The notes: generated by a model from the sequence alone, not told the origin. Shown: positions 36,069 to 44,900, numbered from the stretch's first letter. The stretch: 64,000 bases of DNA from Flagellimonas hadalis (GCF_007785775.2 NZ_VNIK02000001.1:422678-486677), one strand, 5' to 3'. Program-made: numbers and translations.

Positions 36069-38045
36069 ATGAGGTATCATATTGGCGACCTGGACCAACA
36101 GAAATTGCTTGACCTGTACACCGGGATGCTCAAACCCCGAATGATTGAGGAAAAAATGCTGATCTTGCTGCGACAGGGCAAGGTTTCCAAGTGGTTCAGC
36201 GGCATTGGACAAGAAGCCATTTCTGTGGGTGTGACCCAAGCCCTGAAGGAGGATGAATACATTTTGCCCATGCACCGCAACCTTGGGGTCTTCACTTCCA
36301 GGAACATCCCCTTGAACCGATTGTTCGCGCAATGGCAAGGAAAGCAGAGCGGTTTCACCAATGGCAGGGACCGTAGTTTCCATTTCGGCACCCAGGAATA
36401 TAAGATTGTGGGCATGATTTCCCATTTGGGTCCCCAATTAGGGGTGGCAGATGGTATCGCTCTGGCCGATATGCTTCGCAGAAAGAAAAGGGTTACTGCT
36501 GTTTTTACGGGAGAAGGGGCCACCAGTGAAGGCGATTTCCACGAAGCGCTCAATGTGGCATCAGTATGGAATCTGCCTGTGCTCTTTTGTATTGAAAACA
36601 ACGGCTATGGACTTTCCACGCCCACCAACGAACAGTACAATTGTGAGAATTTAGCGGACAGGGCCAAAGGCTATGGCATGGAGTCCCGCATCATAGACGG
36701 CAACAACATTTTGGAAGTGTATGCCAAGGTGGACGAGCTCTGTAAGGCCATTCGAAAAAGACCAAGGCCCATACTTTTGGAGTTCAAGACCTTTCGCATG
36801 CGCGGGCACGAGGAGGCCAGTGGCACCAAATATGTTCCGGAAAAGTTGATGAAAGAGTGGGAAAAGAAAGATCCCATTGCCAATTATGAAGCTTTTTTGT
36901 TGGAAAATGGATCGCTGTCCGAAGAAAATATAGAACAGTTAAAAGGCAGTATTTCAGATGAGATCGATGAAAATTTGAAACTTGCTTTTGACGAACCATC
37001 GATTTCATTTAATGAAACCAAAGAGTTAGGTGATATTTACCAACCATTTGACTATCAAGAAACAAAACCAAAAGAAGAGACAAAGAATATCCGCTTTGTT
37101 GATGCCATTTCGGAAGGATTGGAGCAATCCATGTACCGCCACAATGAACTGATCCTGATGGGTCAGGACATTGCGGATTACGGTGGTGTCTTCAAGATTA
37201 CCGAAGGTTTTGTGCCCAAGTTTGGGAGGAGCAGGGTACGTAACACACCCATCTGTGAATCCGTGATTGTTTCCGCGGCCATGGGGCTTTCCATCAACGG
37301 TATGAAGGCCGTGGTGGAGATGCAGTTTGCCGATTTTGTGAGCACGGGATTCAACCCCATTGTGAACTATTTGGCCAAATCACATTACCGCTGGAACGAA
37401 AAGGCGGATGTGGTGATCCGCATGCCCTGCGGGGCAGGAGTAGGGGCTGGACCCTTCCATTCGCAGACCAACGAGGCCTGGTTCACGAAGACGCCGGGGC
37501 TCAAGGTGGTCTATCCTGCTTTTCCCGCAGATGCCAAAGGATTGTTGAACACGGCCATCAACGACCCAAATCCTGTATTGTTCTTTGAACACAAGGGACT
37601 GTACCGAAGTGTGTATGGCGAGGTACCTTCCGATTATTACACGCTACCTTTTGGCAAGGCCAATTGGGTACGGAAAGGCGAGGCCATTTCCGTGGTCACC
37701 TATGGTGCCGGGGTGCATTGGGCCATCGAAGTATTGGAAAAACATCCAGAAATCGATGCGGATCTCTTAGATTTGCGTACACTTCAACCTCTGGATTTTG
37801 ATGCCGTCAAGACTTCTCTGAAAAAGACGGGAAAATTGATCATTTTGCAAGAAGACACCCTTTTTGGGGGCATTGCGAGTGACATTTCCGCCATGGTCAT
37901 GGAAGAATGTTTTGAGTATTTGGATGCCCCCGTAAAGCGCATTGGCAGCCTGGAAACACCGGTTCCCTTTGCGAAGGAACTGGAGGCAAACTATCTGCCC
38001 AAGAAGCGGTTCGAGGCAGCTCTATTGGAATTGTACACGTATTGA
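36069..38045 (+). CDS. 2-oxoacid dehydrogenase E1, alpha-beta fusion
   Basis: 658 residues. Residues about 1-325 are the E1 alpha subunit with the TPP motif GEGATSEGDFHEALN and IENNGYGL; about 345-658 are E1 beta (VDAISEGLEQSMYRHNELILMGQDIADYGG, ICESVI, then ISVVTYGAG). It decarboxylates a 2-oxoacid, probably branched-chain (2-oxoisovalerate type), and passes the acyl group to an E2 lipoyl protein. The alpha-beta fusion is typical of Bacteroidota. No E2 or E3 gene lies beside it. Cytoplasmic. Confidence 0.92.
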   Translation: MRYHIGDLDQQKLLDLYTGMLKPRMIEEKMLILLRQGKVSKWFSGIGQEAISVGVTQALKEDEYILPMHRNLGVFTSRNIPLNRLFAQWQGKQSGFTNGRDRSFHFGTQEYKIVGMISHLGPQLGVADGIALADMLRRKKRVTAVFTGEGATSEGDFHEALNVASVWNLPVLFCIENNGYGLSTPTNEQYNCENLADRAKGYGMESRIIDGNNILEVYAKVDELCKAIRKRPRPILLEFKTFRMRGHEEASGTKYVPEKLMKEWEKKDPIANYEAFLLENGSLSEENIEQLKGSISDEIDENLKLAFDEPSISFNETKELGDIYQPFDYQETKPKEETKNIRFVDAISEGLEQSMYRHNELILMGQDIADYGGVFKITEGFVPKFGRSRVRNTPICESVIVSAAMGLSINGMKAVVEMQFADFVSTGFNPIVNYLAKSHYRWNEKADVVIRMPCGAGVGAGPFHSQTNEAWFTKTPGLKVVYPAFPADAKGLLNTAINDPNPVLFFEHKGLYRSVYGEVPSDYYTLPFGKANWVRKGEAISVVTYGAGVHWAIEVLEKHPEIDADLLDLRTLQPLDFDAVKTSLKKTGKLIILQEDTLFGGIASDISAMVMEECFEYLDAPVKRIGSLETPVPFAKELEANYLPKKRFEAALLELYTY

Positions 38046-38135
38046 TTTGCAGCCATTTAATCATTTTTTTGATGGATAAAACAACTTTATATTGACCCAT
38101 TTCGTATCTTTTATTGAACATTAACTTTAAATCTT

Positions 38136-38621
38136 ATGGTAAAACGATCATTATTATTCGTCGCAATAGCAAGCCTTTTGCTTGTTTCCTGCTCCGTATC
38201 CAAAAGTGCCCGCTCCCAAAGGGATATTTTCAGCGGTACGTGGAATTTGGACAATGTGTACTACGAAAACAATTCCGGCAATTTCAAGTCGGTCATCTTC
38301 AACGATGCAGAGGACATCTGCTTCGAGGACAGTGAATGGTTCTTTAGGGACAACAACAGTACGGGAAGGTACACCATCAAACAGAGTTCCCTCTGCCAAG
38401 GTGGCGACCGTTTTTTCCGGTGGTCCGTAGTGGAACCCACAGCCAATTACTCCAGCCAATTACAATTCAAGTTCATCGATGAAAACCGCAAGGACATTTC
38501 CGGAGGTTATGGATATCGATTGAACATCGTCAGCCTTACAGAGCAGGCCATGACCCTGAAATCCAACGTATCCGTGGACGGACAGCCCGTGACCGTAGTC
38601 TATGAATTTTCAAGAAAATAA
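38136..38621 (+). CDS. Lipocalin-like lipoprotein
   Basis: 161 residues with a lipoprotein signal (lipobox LVSC, Cys19). The mature part has an early FSGTWNLDNVYYENN stretch and a series of beta strands with paired cysteines, fitting the small lipocalin-like proteins of Flavobacteriaceae. Ligand unknown. The OmpA-family gene follows 110 bases on, with a large inverted repeat between them. Confidence 0.7.
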   Translation: MVKRSLLFVAIASLLLVSCSVSKSARSQRDIFSGTWNLDNVYYENNSGNFKSVIFNDAEDICFEDSEWFFRDNNSTGRYTIKQSSLCQGGDRFFRWSVVEPTANYSSQLQFKFIDENRKDISGGYGYRLNIVSLTEQAMTLKSNVSVDGQPVTVVYEFSRK

Positions 38622-38638
38622 AACAATATGAAACCGAC

Positions 38639-38687
38639 ATGACCAAAATAATCTTTAGAGGCATAGTGCAATGATTATTTTGGTCAT
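38639..38687. repeat. 15-bp inverted repeat between the lipocalin-like and OmpA genes
   Basis: ATGACCAAAATAATC (38639-38653) pairs perfectly with GATTATTTTGGTCAT (38673-38687) around a 19-base loop. No T-run follows, so it may be an mRNA-stabilising or weak terminator hairpin, or a protein site. Confidence 0.6.
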
Positions 38688-38731
38688 CAAAGGTTCCATG
38701 TGACCATTGAAAAAACAATAAAAATAAACAC

Positions 38732-39424
38732 ATGAAAAATATCCTATTAAAAAGTACAACCGCATTCTTGGCCCTGAGCCTTATCCTGAGCTGCGATGCC
38801 GTGAAAAATGCAAACAACACCCAAAAAGGTGCCGCTATCGGTGCCGGGGGTGGTGCCGTTATTGGCGGTATCATCGGGAACAATGTTGGAAAAGGAAATA
38901 CGGCCCTAGGCGCCATCATCGGTGCCGTGGTCGGCGGTGCGGCCGGTGGCTATATCGGTAACCGCATGGACCGTCAGGCCGAGCGAATCGAGGAAGAGAT
39001 CCCCGGTGCAGAAGTGCAACGGGTGGGAGAGGGCATCAACGTGACCTTCAGTGGAGAGAACGGTGTCTATTTCGATACCAACAAAGCTGATATCAAAGGT
39101 GCTTCTGCCACTACCTTGGACAAATTGGCCGGAATTTTCAAGGAATATCCAAAGACCAACATTCTGGTGGAGGGCCACACGGATTCCGATGGTGCCGCAG
39201 AGTACAATTTAGGACTTTCACAACGCAGGGCACAGGCCGTGACCAACTACTTGGTGAGCAAGGGCATCTCCAGTGGCCGATTCACCACCAAATGGTACGG
39301 TGAGGACCAACCCATTGAAAGCAATGATACAGCCGCTGGCAAAGCCAAGAACAGAAGGGTGGAACTGGCCATCGTTGCCAGTGAGGAACTGAAACAAGAG
39401 GCCTACGAGGAAACCAACAATTAA
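38732..39424 (+). CDS. OmpA-family lipoprotein with glycine-zipper domain
   Basis: 230 residues. Lipobox ILSC (Cys21), then a glycine-zipper membrane-inserting segment (about 31-85, AAIGAGGGAVIGGIIGNN and a second GAIIGAVVGGAAGGYIG), then a C-terminal OmpA domain (about 105-220) with the peptidoglycan-binding NILVEGHTDSDG and LSQRRAQAVTNYL. Links the outer membrane to peptidoglycan. Ended by a strong terminator. Confidence 0.92.
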   Translation: MKNILLKSTTAFLALSLILSCDAVKNANNTQKGAAIGAGGGAVIGGIIGNNVGKGNTALGAIIGAVVGGAAGGYIGNRMDRQAERIEEEIPGAEVQRVGEGINVTFSGENGVYFDTNKADIKGASATTLDKLAGIFKEYPKTNILVEGHTDSDGAAEYNLGLSQRRAQAVTNYLVSKGISSGRFTTKWYGEDQPIESNDTAAGKAKNRRVELAIVASEELKQEAYEETNN

Positions 39425-39450
39425 TGCATCACACCGATGACGTTTGATCT

Positions 39451-39483
39451 AAAGGCCCGGTGCAAATGCATCGGGCCTTTTTG
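39451..39483 (+). terminator. Intrinsic terminator after the OmpA gene
   Basis: AAAGGCCCGGTGCA pairs with TGCATCGGGCCTTT (one G-T wobble) and is followed by TTTGTTGG. Confidence 0.85.
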
Positions 39484-39593
39484 TTGGTAGAAGTTGACGA
39501 AACCATTAAATGAAAGTTAATCCCGATCCAACTATCACCGTTATTTCGTAACTTAATGGACACAAGCAACTTCCTATCCCTAAACACTGCGCC

Positions 39594-39926
39594 ATGGAGC
39601 ATATCAGTTCAAAGAACACCTACCACAAACAAGAGTTGCTGATCCGCATGGAACGCAACCACGAGGTCATCCAACGGCTGTCCAAAAAGCTATGTTCGTA
39701 CACCTACGAACCCAAATGCCCCTCCAGCTTTGAGAAATACAACGACCTAAAGCGAAACTTCAAGCTGTTTGAAAAATACCAAAAGAACCTCATGGATATG
39801 ATCCACAGAAAAAAAGCTGGTGCCGTTCAGGGTCTTGAGCGGGAGGTCCAGCTCCATCTGAAGCGCTTTAGGGAATTGGAAGCGGACATTGCCGCCTATT
39901 TACTGGACACCTTGGAACATTCTTGA
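39594..39926 (+). CDS. Small coiled-coil protein, unknown
   Basis: 110 residues, strongly helical and Lys/Arg/Glu-rich, without signal peptide. Two cysteines (about 33 and 42) flank a Tyr/Pro-rich turn. No family recognised. Local composition fits the surrounding chromosome. Divided from the EamA gene by 115 bases. Confidence 0.6.
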   Translation: MEHISSKNTYHKQELLIRMERNHEVIQRLSKKLCSYTYEPKCPSSFEKYNDLKRNFKLFEKYQKNLMDMIHRKKAGAVQGLEREVQLHLKRFRELEADIAAYLLDTLEHS

Positions 39927-40041
39927 TTATTACTTTCCACTCGAAAAAATGACCAATTATTTTAATGTAAAAGATGCCCGTAAAGTATTTTTTACTCCTA
40001 CAAACATCCGTAATATTGCAGGGCCATAAACTTGCGCTGGA

Positions 40042-40959
40042 ATGGGAAAATCCTCTACATCCGTCTTGGTCATCCTTGCTTTTTTTGCCATCTACGTGAT
40101 CTGGGGATCCACCTATCTCCTGAACAAGGTGGCCGTGCAGGAACTGGAGCCTTTTATGCTGGCTTCTTGCCGGTTCACCACGGCCGGAATCTTGATATTT
40201 ATTCTGGCCAAGATCATGGGCATCCCCTTGAGCATCACCAAAAAACAGCTGTGGAACACGATTATTGCCGGTATCCTTTTTCTCAGCTTCGGGAACGGGG
40301 TAGTGGTGTGGGCCCTGAAATATGTGGACAGCGGGTTTGCCGCTTTGGAGATTTCCGCCCAACCGCTCATCATCCTATTGCTGATGCGGGTGCTGCAGGG
40401 CAAAAAGATACAGCCCATGTCTGTCATCGGGGTGATCCTGGGCATTGTGGGCATCTATTTGTTGGTGAGCCAGAAACAGATCATCGCCAAGGAAGAATCC
40501 ATCACCGGTATGGTCATGATCTTCTTTTGTATGTTGAGCTGGGCCTACGGCAGTCTTTTTGTGGCCAAGGCAGACCTCCCCAACAACTATTTTGTGAACA
40601 CCGGCTACCAAATGTTCACCGCCGGAATCACCTTGGCCCTGATGAGCTTGGCCTTTGGCGAAACCTGGTCGGCACCGCTCAGTTGGAGTGGGGGCGTGCA
40701 GCTCTCCATGGTTCTGCTCATCGTTTTCGGGAGTATTTTGGCCTTCACCTCGTTCAATTATCTGTTAAAAGCGGTCTCCCCTGAAAAAGTGGCCACCTCC
40801 ACCTACGTCAACCCCATTGTGGCCCTTTTGTTGGGCTGGTATTTTTTGGACGAACAGATCACGGCCCAATCCATTATCGCCGCCACCATTCTGCTCACGG
40901 GCGTTTATTTCATCAACACCAAAAAGACGCTCGCCATTTTTGAACGCTTCAAACGTTAA
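40042..40959 (+). CDS. EamA-family (DMT superfamily) exporter
   Basis: 305 residues with ten predicted transmembrane helices forming two EamA repeats (about 7-140 and 155-290). The first begins VILAFFAIYVIWGSTYLLNK, the second FFCMLSWAYGSLFVAK; both contain the WGS/AYG-like signature. An inner-membrane proton/metabolite exporter, with the substrate not predictable. The next gene begins 67 bases downstream in the same direction. Confidence 0.9.
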   Translation: MGKSSTSVLVILAFFAIYVIWGSTYLLNKVAVQELEPFMLASCRFTTAGILIFILAKIMGIPLSITKKQLWNTIIAGILFLSFGNGVVVWALKYVDSGFAALEISAQPLIILLLMRVLQGKKIQPMSVIGVILGIVGIYLLVSQKQIIAKEESITGMVMIFFCMLSWAYGSLFVAKADLPNNYFVNTGYQMFTAGITLALMSLAFGETWSAPLSWSGGVQLSMVLLIVFGSILAFTSFNYLLKAVSPEKVATSTYVNPIVALLLGWYFLDEQITAQSIIAATILLTGVYFINTKKTLAIFERFKR

Positions 40960-41026
40960 TGTTTTCGGAGGACTCTGGGAAATGAGCCCGAGAATCCGTA
41001 TTTTCAACAGGCTTAATCCTTTGATG

Positions 41027-41587
41027 ATGAAAACCCGGACAACATACGGCTTTGCCCTCTTGATGCTGCTTGCCATGGCTTGCGCCTCAGGACCTAGGTC
41101 ACAGGCCACTCCGGCCGAGTTGGCCGCTTTTGAGAAATTGATCTCCGATAAAAGTTTCCAGATAGATGCCAGTTGGGCGCAGCCCATGGCCAGCCAAGGG
41201 CTGAACAGCATTGCCAATGCAGGTCTGTTGCCACGTGGCAGCACGGCCAGCAGAATAGATATTGGCGGTTCCGGGGGATACCTTCGTATCGTGGGAGACA
41301 GCGTCATGGCCGATCTTCCCTATTTCGGGGAACGGCAGATGGGTGGGGCCTACAATCCACAGAAAGGCGGTATCCAATTCAATGCCATTCCCAAGGAGTT
41401 CACCTTAGAACCCAACAAAAAAGGAGACGGAAAAACAGTACGCTTCAACATCACGCATGACCAGGAGGCCTATCGGGTGATTGCCCAGATCTATCCGTCC
41501 AATTTTAGCTCCATCACCATTGCCAGCACCCACCGCACCACAATTTGGTACCAGGGAACCGTTTCCGAATATAAACGGGAGAAGTGA
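41027..41587 (+). CDS. DUF4251 lipoprotein
   Basis: 186 residues from ATG 41027 (an ATG at 41024 is equally possible; a longer frame to 40817 would overlap EamA and lacks a signal). Lipobox AMAC (Cys19), then the DUF4251 pattern: FEKLISDKSFQIDASWAQP, GYLRIVGDSVMADLPYFGERQ, GGIQFNAIPKEF, and a final GTVSEYKRE. Anchored in the envelope; function unknown. Common in Bacteroidota. Confidence 0.85.
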   Translation: MKTRTTYGFALLMLLAMACASGPRSQATPAELAAFEKLISDKSFQIDASWAQPMASQGLNSIANAGLLPRGSTASRIDIGGSGGYLRIVGDSVMADLPYFGERQMGGAYNPQKGGIQFNAIPKEFTLEPNKKGDGKTVRFNITHDQEAYRVIAQIYPSNFSSITIASTHRTTIWYQGTVSEYKREK

Positions 41588-41904
41588 GTAGGTCAAATTA
41601 CCAAGCACCATATTCTAAATACCAAATTCCCTATTCCTGATATCAAATCCCAATCACCTGAAACCACAGACTTGGAACGGCACTGGGCAAAAAAATACCA
41701 GTCTATTTTCTATTTTCTATGTTCTTTCGTCTTTCGGACACGAATGGCACAAATGCTCACGAATAAATGTTCCGACTTCTGACTTCCGACTCCCGACTCC
41801 CGACTCCCGACTCCCGACTTCTGACTTCGGACTCCCAACTTCCATCTTCCATCATTTTGTCTTAGCTTTATGGGTTTAGAAACCAAAAACACCTATTCAT
41901 TCCC
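41588..41904. other. 317-base intergenic stretch filled with degenerate repeats
   Basis: No gene. The first 90 bases are low-complexity (CCAAATTCCC, TCAAATCCCAATCACC) and resemble, inverted, the gap at 21.85-21.95 kb. CACGAATGGCACAAAT (41739-41754) is an inverted dispersed repeat, followed by the ACTCCCG heptamer array. The short leftward frame through the array is a by-product of the repeats. Confidence 0.6.
41776..41844. repeat. Heptanucleotide tandem array ACTCCCG
   Basis: About nine units of 7 bases: four exact ACTCCCG in a row flanked by variants ACTTCCG, ACTTCTG, ACTTCGG and ACTCCCA. Slippage-prone, so copy number probably varies between strains. Starts about 60-130 bases before the next gene. 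Confidence 0.8.
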
Positions 41905-43104
41905 ATGAAGATGAACCATTTGCCCAAAAGCTCCATTTTTTTACTGATGCTTTCCCTCGCCGTGCTTTCCTGCAACGGCAAAAAGAAAGGGGACAACCAA
42001 GAAAATGCCGATGAGAAGACCCAACAGGAAACGGATACGTCACAATATGAGGCCTCCCTGCCCTTGGACCGCCTAAAACTTCCCAAAGGCTTCCAGATTG
42101 AGATTTATGCCGAAGGCATTGACGGCGCCCGTTCCATGGCCATGGGCGACAACGGGACGCTTTTTGTGGGCACCCGAAACGAGAACAAGGTCTATGCGCT
42201 GCGGGACGAGGACGGTGATTTTTGGGCCGAGAAAGTGTTTGAGGTGGACTCGGACCTGGAGCAGCCCAACGGGGTCGCCTTTCGGGATGGCTCCTTATAT
42301 GTGGCCGCTGTCAGCCGCTTGTTCAAATACCCAAACATTGAGCAACAATTGGCCAGTCCGCCCGAACCCGAACTGATCTATGACGATTACCCCACAGAGT
42401 TCCACCACGGATGGAAATACATTGCCTTTGGCCCGGACAACAAACTGTACGTGCCCGTGGGCGCGCCCTGCAACATCTGCGACCGTACCGATGAGGACGA
42501 GCGCTTTGCCACCATCACCCGAATGGATGCCGACGGCAGCAACCGCGAGATCGTGGCCCGTGGCGTGCGGAACACCGTCGGCTTTACATGGCACCCGGAC
42601 ACCAACGAACTATGGTTCACCGATAACGGTAGGGACATGATGGGCGACGATGTGCCCCCCTGCGAACTGAACCGCCTCGCCGAGGTGGGCCAACACTTTG
42701 GCTATCCTTTTTGCCACGGGGGCACCATCAAGGATCCCGAATTTGGCGATAAGCGTCCCTGTTCCGACTTTGTGGCTCCCGTGCAGGCCTTGGGCGCGCA
42801 CGTAGCACCCCTCGCCGTCAAGTTTGATACGGGCAGCATGTTCCCGGAAAGTTACAAGGGCCATGCCTTTATTGCGGAACACGGCTCTTGGAACCGCGCA
42901 TCCAAATCCGGCTATCGGGTCACTTTGGTGAAACTGGACAACAACAAGGCGGTGAGCTATGAGCCCTTCATTGAAGGATGGTTGGACGAGGAAAGCCAAG
43001 AAGCCTTTGGCCGCCCGGTGGACCTGTTGTTCTTGAAAGACGGATCGCTATTGATCTCCGACGATGTGGGCGACGCCATTTACCGCGTCACCTACAAGGG
43101 CTAG
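41905..43104 (+). CDS. Sorbosone dehydrogenase-like PQQ-type beta-propeller lipoprotein
   Basis: 399 residues. Lipobox VLSC (Cys23), a short charged linker (about 25-50), then a six-bladed beta-propeller of the L-sorbosone dehydrogenase / soluble glucose dehydrogenase group: PKGFQIEIYAEGIDGARSMA, GNKLY-like FGPDNKLYVPVGAPCNICD, FTDNGRDMMGDD, and a C-terminal DVGDAIYRVTY. Probably oxidises a sugar or sugar derivative with PQQ at the periplasmic side. Whether PQQ is bound is not certain from sequence. Confidence 0.85.
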   Translation: MKMNHLPKSSIFLLMLSLAVLSCNGKKKGDNQENADEKTQQETDTSQYEASLPLDRLKLPKGFQIEIYAEGIDGARSMAMGDNGTLFVGTRNENKVYALRDEDGDFWAEKVFEVDSDLEQPNGVAFRDGSLYVAAVSRLFKYPNIEQQLASPPEPELIYDDYPTEFHHGWKYIAFGPDNKLYVPVGAPCNICDRTDEDERFATITRMDADGSNREIVARGVRNTVGFTWHPDTNELWFTDNGRDMMGDDVPPCELNRLAEVGQHFGYPFCHGGTIKDPEFGDKRPCSDFVAPVQALGAHVAPLAVKFDTGSMFPESYKGHAFIAEHGSWNRASKSGYRVTLVKLDNNKAVSYEPFIEGWLDEESQEAFGRPVDLLFLKDGSLLISDDVGDAIYRVTYKG

Positions 43105-43109
43105 ACCCT

Positions 43110-43562
43110 TCATAAAAAATCTCCTAAGTACTTGGGAAATGGCCTTTCCTCCATTTTCCAGGTACTTTTTTGATTGTCCCTGTCCGAGACCTCCAAAAAA
43201 ATATGGGTCGTGCCATGGTCACCTTTCGAGACGATGCGCTCCAGGCTGTAGGTGAGGTCACCATCCTCGAACACATATTCGGTCTTGTCCAAACTGGGAC
43301 TTTCCGTACACTTTCCATTGCGGATGACCAAGCTGGGCCTTTGCAAGATCCCCCTGGGCTTTTGCCAGCAGAGGTAGCGGATTTCGCCGTCCGTGTGTTC
43401 ATCCACCCTAATGGTATAATGCTGGTTGTGGCACAGGATCAGAAAGCGTTTTATGCTCGGGTCTTGGGGAAGAATGGCTCTTGTAGGTTTAAGTTTGGTT
43501 TGGGCTTTTATTGAAACGGCCCTTACCGTCCCGTATTGTGCTAGATCTTGTTTCTTTTCCAC
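43110..43562 (-). CDS. Protein of unknown function overlapping a membrane micropeptide gene
   Basis: 150 residues from GTG 43562; no ATG is available near the N-terminus. Mixed beta-rich sequence with scattered Lys/Arg, Cys at about 44, 65 and 84, and no signal peptide or transmembrane helix. The first 22 bases overlap the 3' end of the 39-residue membrane peptide gene, suggesting translational coupling. Convergent with the sorbosone dehydrogenase-like gene (5 bases). No family recognised. Confidence 0.55.
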   Translation of the reverse strand: MEKKQDLAQYGTVRAVSIKAQTKLKPTRAILPQDPSIKRFLILCHNQHYTIRVDEHTDGEIRYLCWQKPRGILQRPSLVIRNGKCTESPSLDKTEYVFEDGDLTYSLERIVSKGDHGTTHIFLEVSDRDNQKSTWKMEERPFPKYLGDFL

Positions 43563-43660
43563 CAGCGGGCCCCGTGGAGGAATCCCAATAGGTAAACAAT
43601 GAATGCGATGAGCACCAAACAGATTTTCTGTAAGAGGTTTATGGTTTCCAGAGTCGTCAT
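43541..43660 (-). CDS. 39-residue single-pass membrane peptide
   Basis: ATG 43660 opens MTTLETINLLQKICLVLIAF, a single transmembrane helix (about 12-30), and a basic tail ARWWKRNKI. It overlaps the next gene by 22 bases in a different frame. Too short for routine calling. Function unknown; inner-membrane location predicted. Confidence 0.5.
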   Translation of the reverse strand: MTTLETINLLQKICLVLIAFIVYLLGFLHGARWWKRNKI

Positions 43661-43711
43661 TTTCTTAAGTTTTGGGCTAAACTAATTGTTGCGTAGGATT
43701 TTTACGCATCC

Positions 43712-43766
43712 AATTGACGGATGACGGGTTTGAATTGACGGATGGGGGATTTGGGTTGATGGATGG
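43712..43766. repeat. 21-bp imperfect tandem repeat
   Basis: AATTGACGGATGACGGGTTTG, then AATTGACGGATGGGGGATTTG, then a partial GGTTGATGGATGG: about 2.6 units upstream of the ParB-like gene. Confidence 0.7.
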
Positions 43767-43871
43767 CGCAAACTCGGTGTGCAGATTTTTCTTTTTTTTT
43801 TGGTTCTGGGATTACAACAGCACAATGCGTTGTTTCAAAAAGTATATATTGGAGGCCTTAATTTGTCCCAA

Positions 43872-44249
43872 ATGCAAGAAATTGACCGACTTATTGTTCA
43901 AAAATTGTTGAATTCCAATGAATTGGAGTTGACATCGACCCAAAAGGCATTGTGCCTGCCCATCCTACAACGGATATATAAAAAAATGAAACTTGGAATA
44001 CAGTTTGATGGCGTAAAAGTGAAAAATTCACGAATTGTGGATGGTCACCATAGATACATTTGCGCCCAACTCGCAGGGGTCAAAATCGAGTATATGGAGT
44101 GGGAAATCGCAAAAGGTGCCCCTGACCATGAATGGTCCAAAATGAATATAGTGGAGGAAGATTATGAAGATAGTGACCAAATCAAGGAACACCATAAAAG
44201 GGATGCCGAGTTGAACGGTGTGGACGAAAGTATTTTCAAGGATTTGTGA
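43872..44249 (+). CDS. ParB/sulfiredoxin-fold protein
   Basis: 125 residues from ATG 43872; an upstream extension to 43779 looks non-coding. The core GVKVKNSRIVDGHHRYICAQ (about 58-77) matches the phosphate-binding DGHHR motif of the ParB N-terminal / sulfiredoxin superfamily; ParB-family proteins use it to bind and hydrolyse CTP. The C-terminus is acidic and helical. No parA gene is nearby. The next gene is a HAD-family protein 21 bases on, a two-gene unit. Ligand and substrate unknown. Confidence 0.65.
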   Translation: MQEIDRLIVQKLLNSNELELTSTQKALCLPILQRIYKKMKLGIQFDGVKVKNSRIVDGHHRYICAQLAGVKIEYMEWEIAKGAPDHEWSKMNIVEEDYEDSDQIKEHHKRDAELNGVDESIFKDL

Positions 44250-44270
44250 AATATGAATTAACTTTGCAAT

Positions 44271-44720
44271 ATGTTGATATTATTGGACATAGACGGTGTA
44301 ATGGTTCCCAACAGCAACTGGAAAAGGCCCGAATTTGAAGATGATGGTTTTCCAAGGTTCAGTAGCAGGGCCACCAACAGCCTTCAGAAAATTATTTCTG
44401 AAACAGGCGCAGGGATTCTATTGACCACATCGCACAAGTCCAATTATCCCATAAAAACATGGCGGAACATTTTTTCCACCCGGGGACTGGACAACGTGAG
44501 CATCCAAAAACTCAGGACAAACACCTTGCAGATGGACCGAAAGGAAGAGCTGATACGATGGTGGAACAACAGGAACGAAGATCACTTTGTGATCATTGAC
44601 GATGACAAGACCCTGAACAGCCTGCCGGCCCCCATAAAGGCCAAACTGGTGCAGCCCAGCGCCACGGTGGGGCTTAACGAAGAGCTGGCCGATACTGCCA
44701 TACAGATTCTAAGATCGTAA
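44271..44720 (+). CDS. HAD-superfamily phosphatase-like protein
   Basis: 149 residues. HAD motif I LLDIDGVMVPN (nucleophile Asp7, second Asp9), motif II LLTTSHKSN, and motif III/IV FVIIDDDKTL. No large cap domain, so probably a small-molecule or nucleic-acid phosphatase. Cytoplasmic. Co-transcribed with the ParB-like gene and ended by an intrinsic terminator at 44792. Confidence 0.8.
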   Translation: MLILLDIDGVMVPNSNWKRPEFEDDGFPRFSSRATNSLQKIISETGAGILLTTSHKSNYPIKTWRNIFSTRGLDNVSIQKLRTNTLQMDRKEELIRWWNNRNEDHFVIIDDDKTLNSLPAPIKAKLVQPSATVGLNEELADTAIQILRS

Positions 44721-44732
44721 AAAGAAAGATCC

Positions 44733-44793
44733 GTCAGTTCGAGTGCATTTTCACCGCAAGGTGCAGAAAATGTGTATCGAGAACTTTATAGAC
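44733..44793. repeat. Fold-back intergenic repeat (GTTCGAG...CGAGAAC)
   Basis: GTTCGAG-TGCATTTTC pairs with GAAAATGTGTATCGAGAAC around ACCGCAAGGTGC. Fold-back elements ending in CGAGAAC are frequent in flavobacterial intergenic DNA. Confidence 0.5.
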
Positions 44794-44814
44794 CCGCTTT
44801 TTGGCGGGTTTTTT
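44792..44814 (+). terminator. Intrinsic terminator after the HAD gene
   Basis: ACCCGC / GCGGGT stem with a T-rich loop, followed by TTTTT. Confidence 0.75.
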
Positions 44815-44900
44815 GTTTCGCCCCAATAAATAACCTGATCAAGACCACTGGGCTACCGGAACTGTATGTACCGTAGGTAATTTATAGTTGTAAGAAGATT

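Noticed and set aside
40032..40784. Rightward frame shifted against the EamA gene
   Set aside because: The other frame encodes ten membrane helices; this one is polar His/Gly/Arg-rich.
41776..41844. Possible CRISPR array
   Set aside because: Units of 7 bases without spacers; a simple tandem repeat. No cas genes.
41710..41892. Leftward frame through the heptamer array
   Set aside because: Its repeats are a direct translation of the ACTCCCG array; not conserved-looking.
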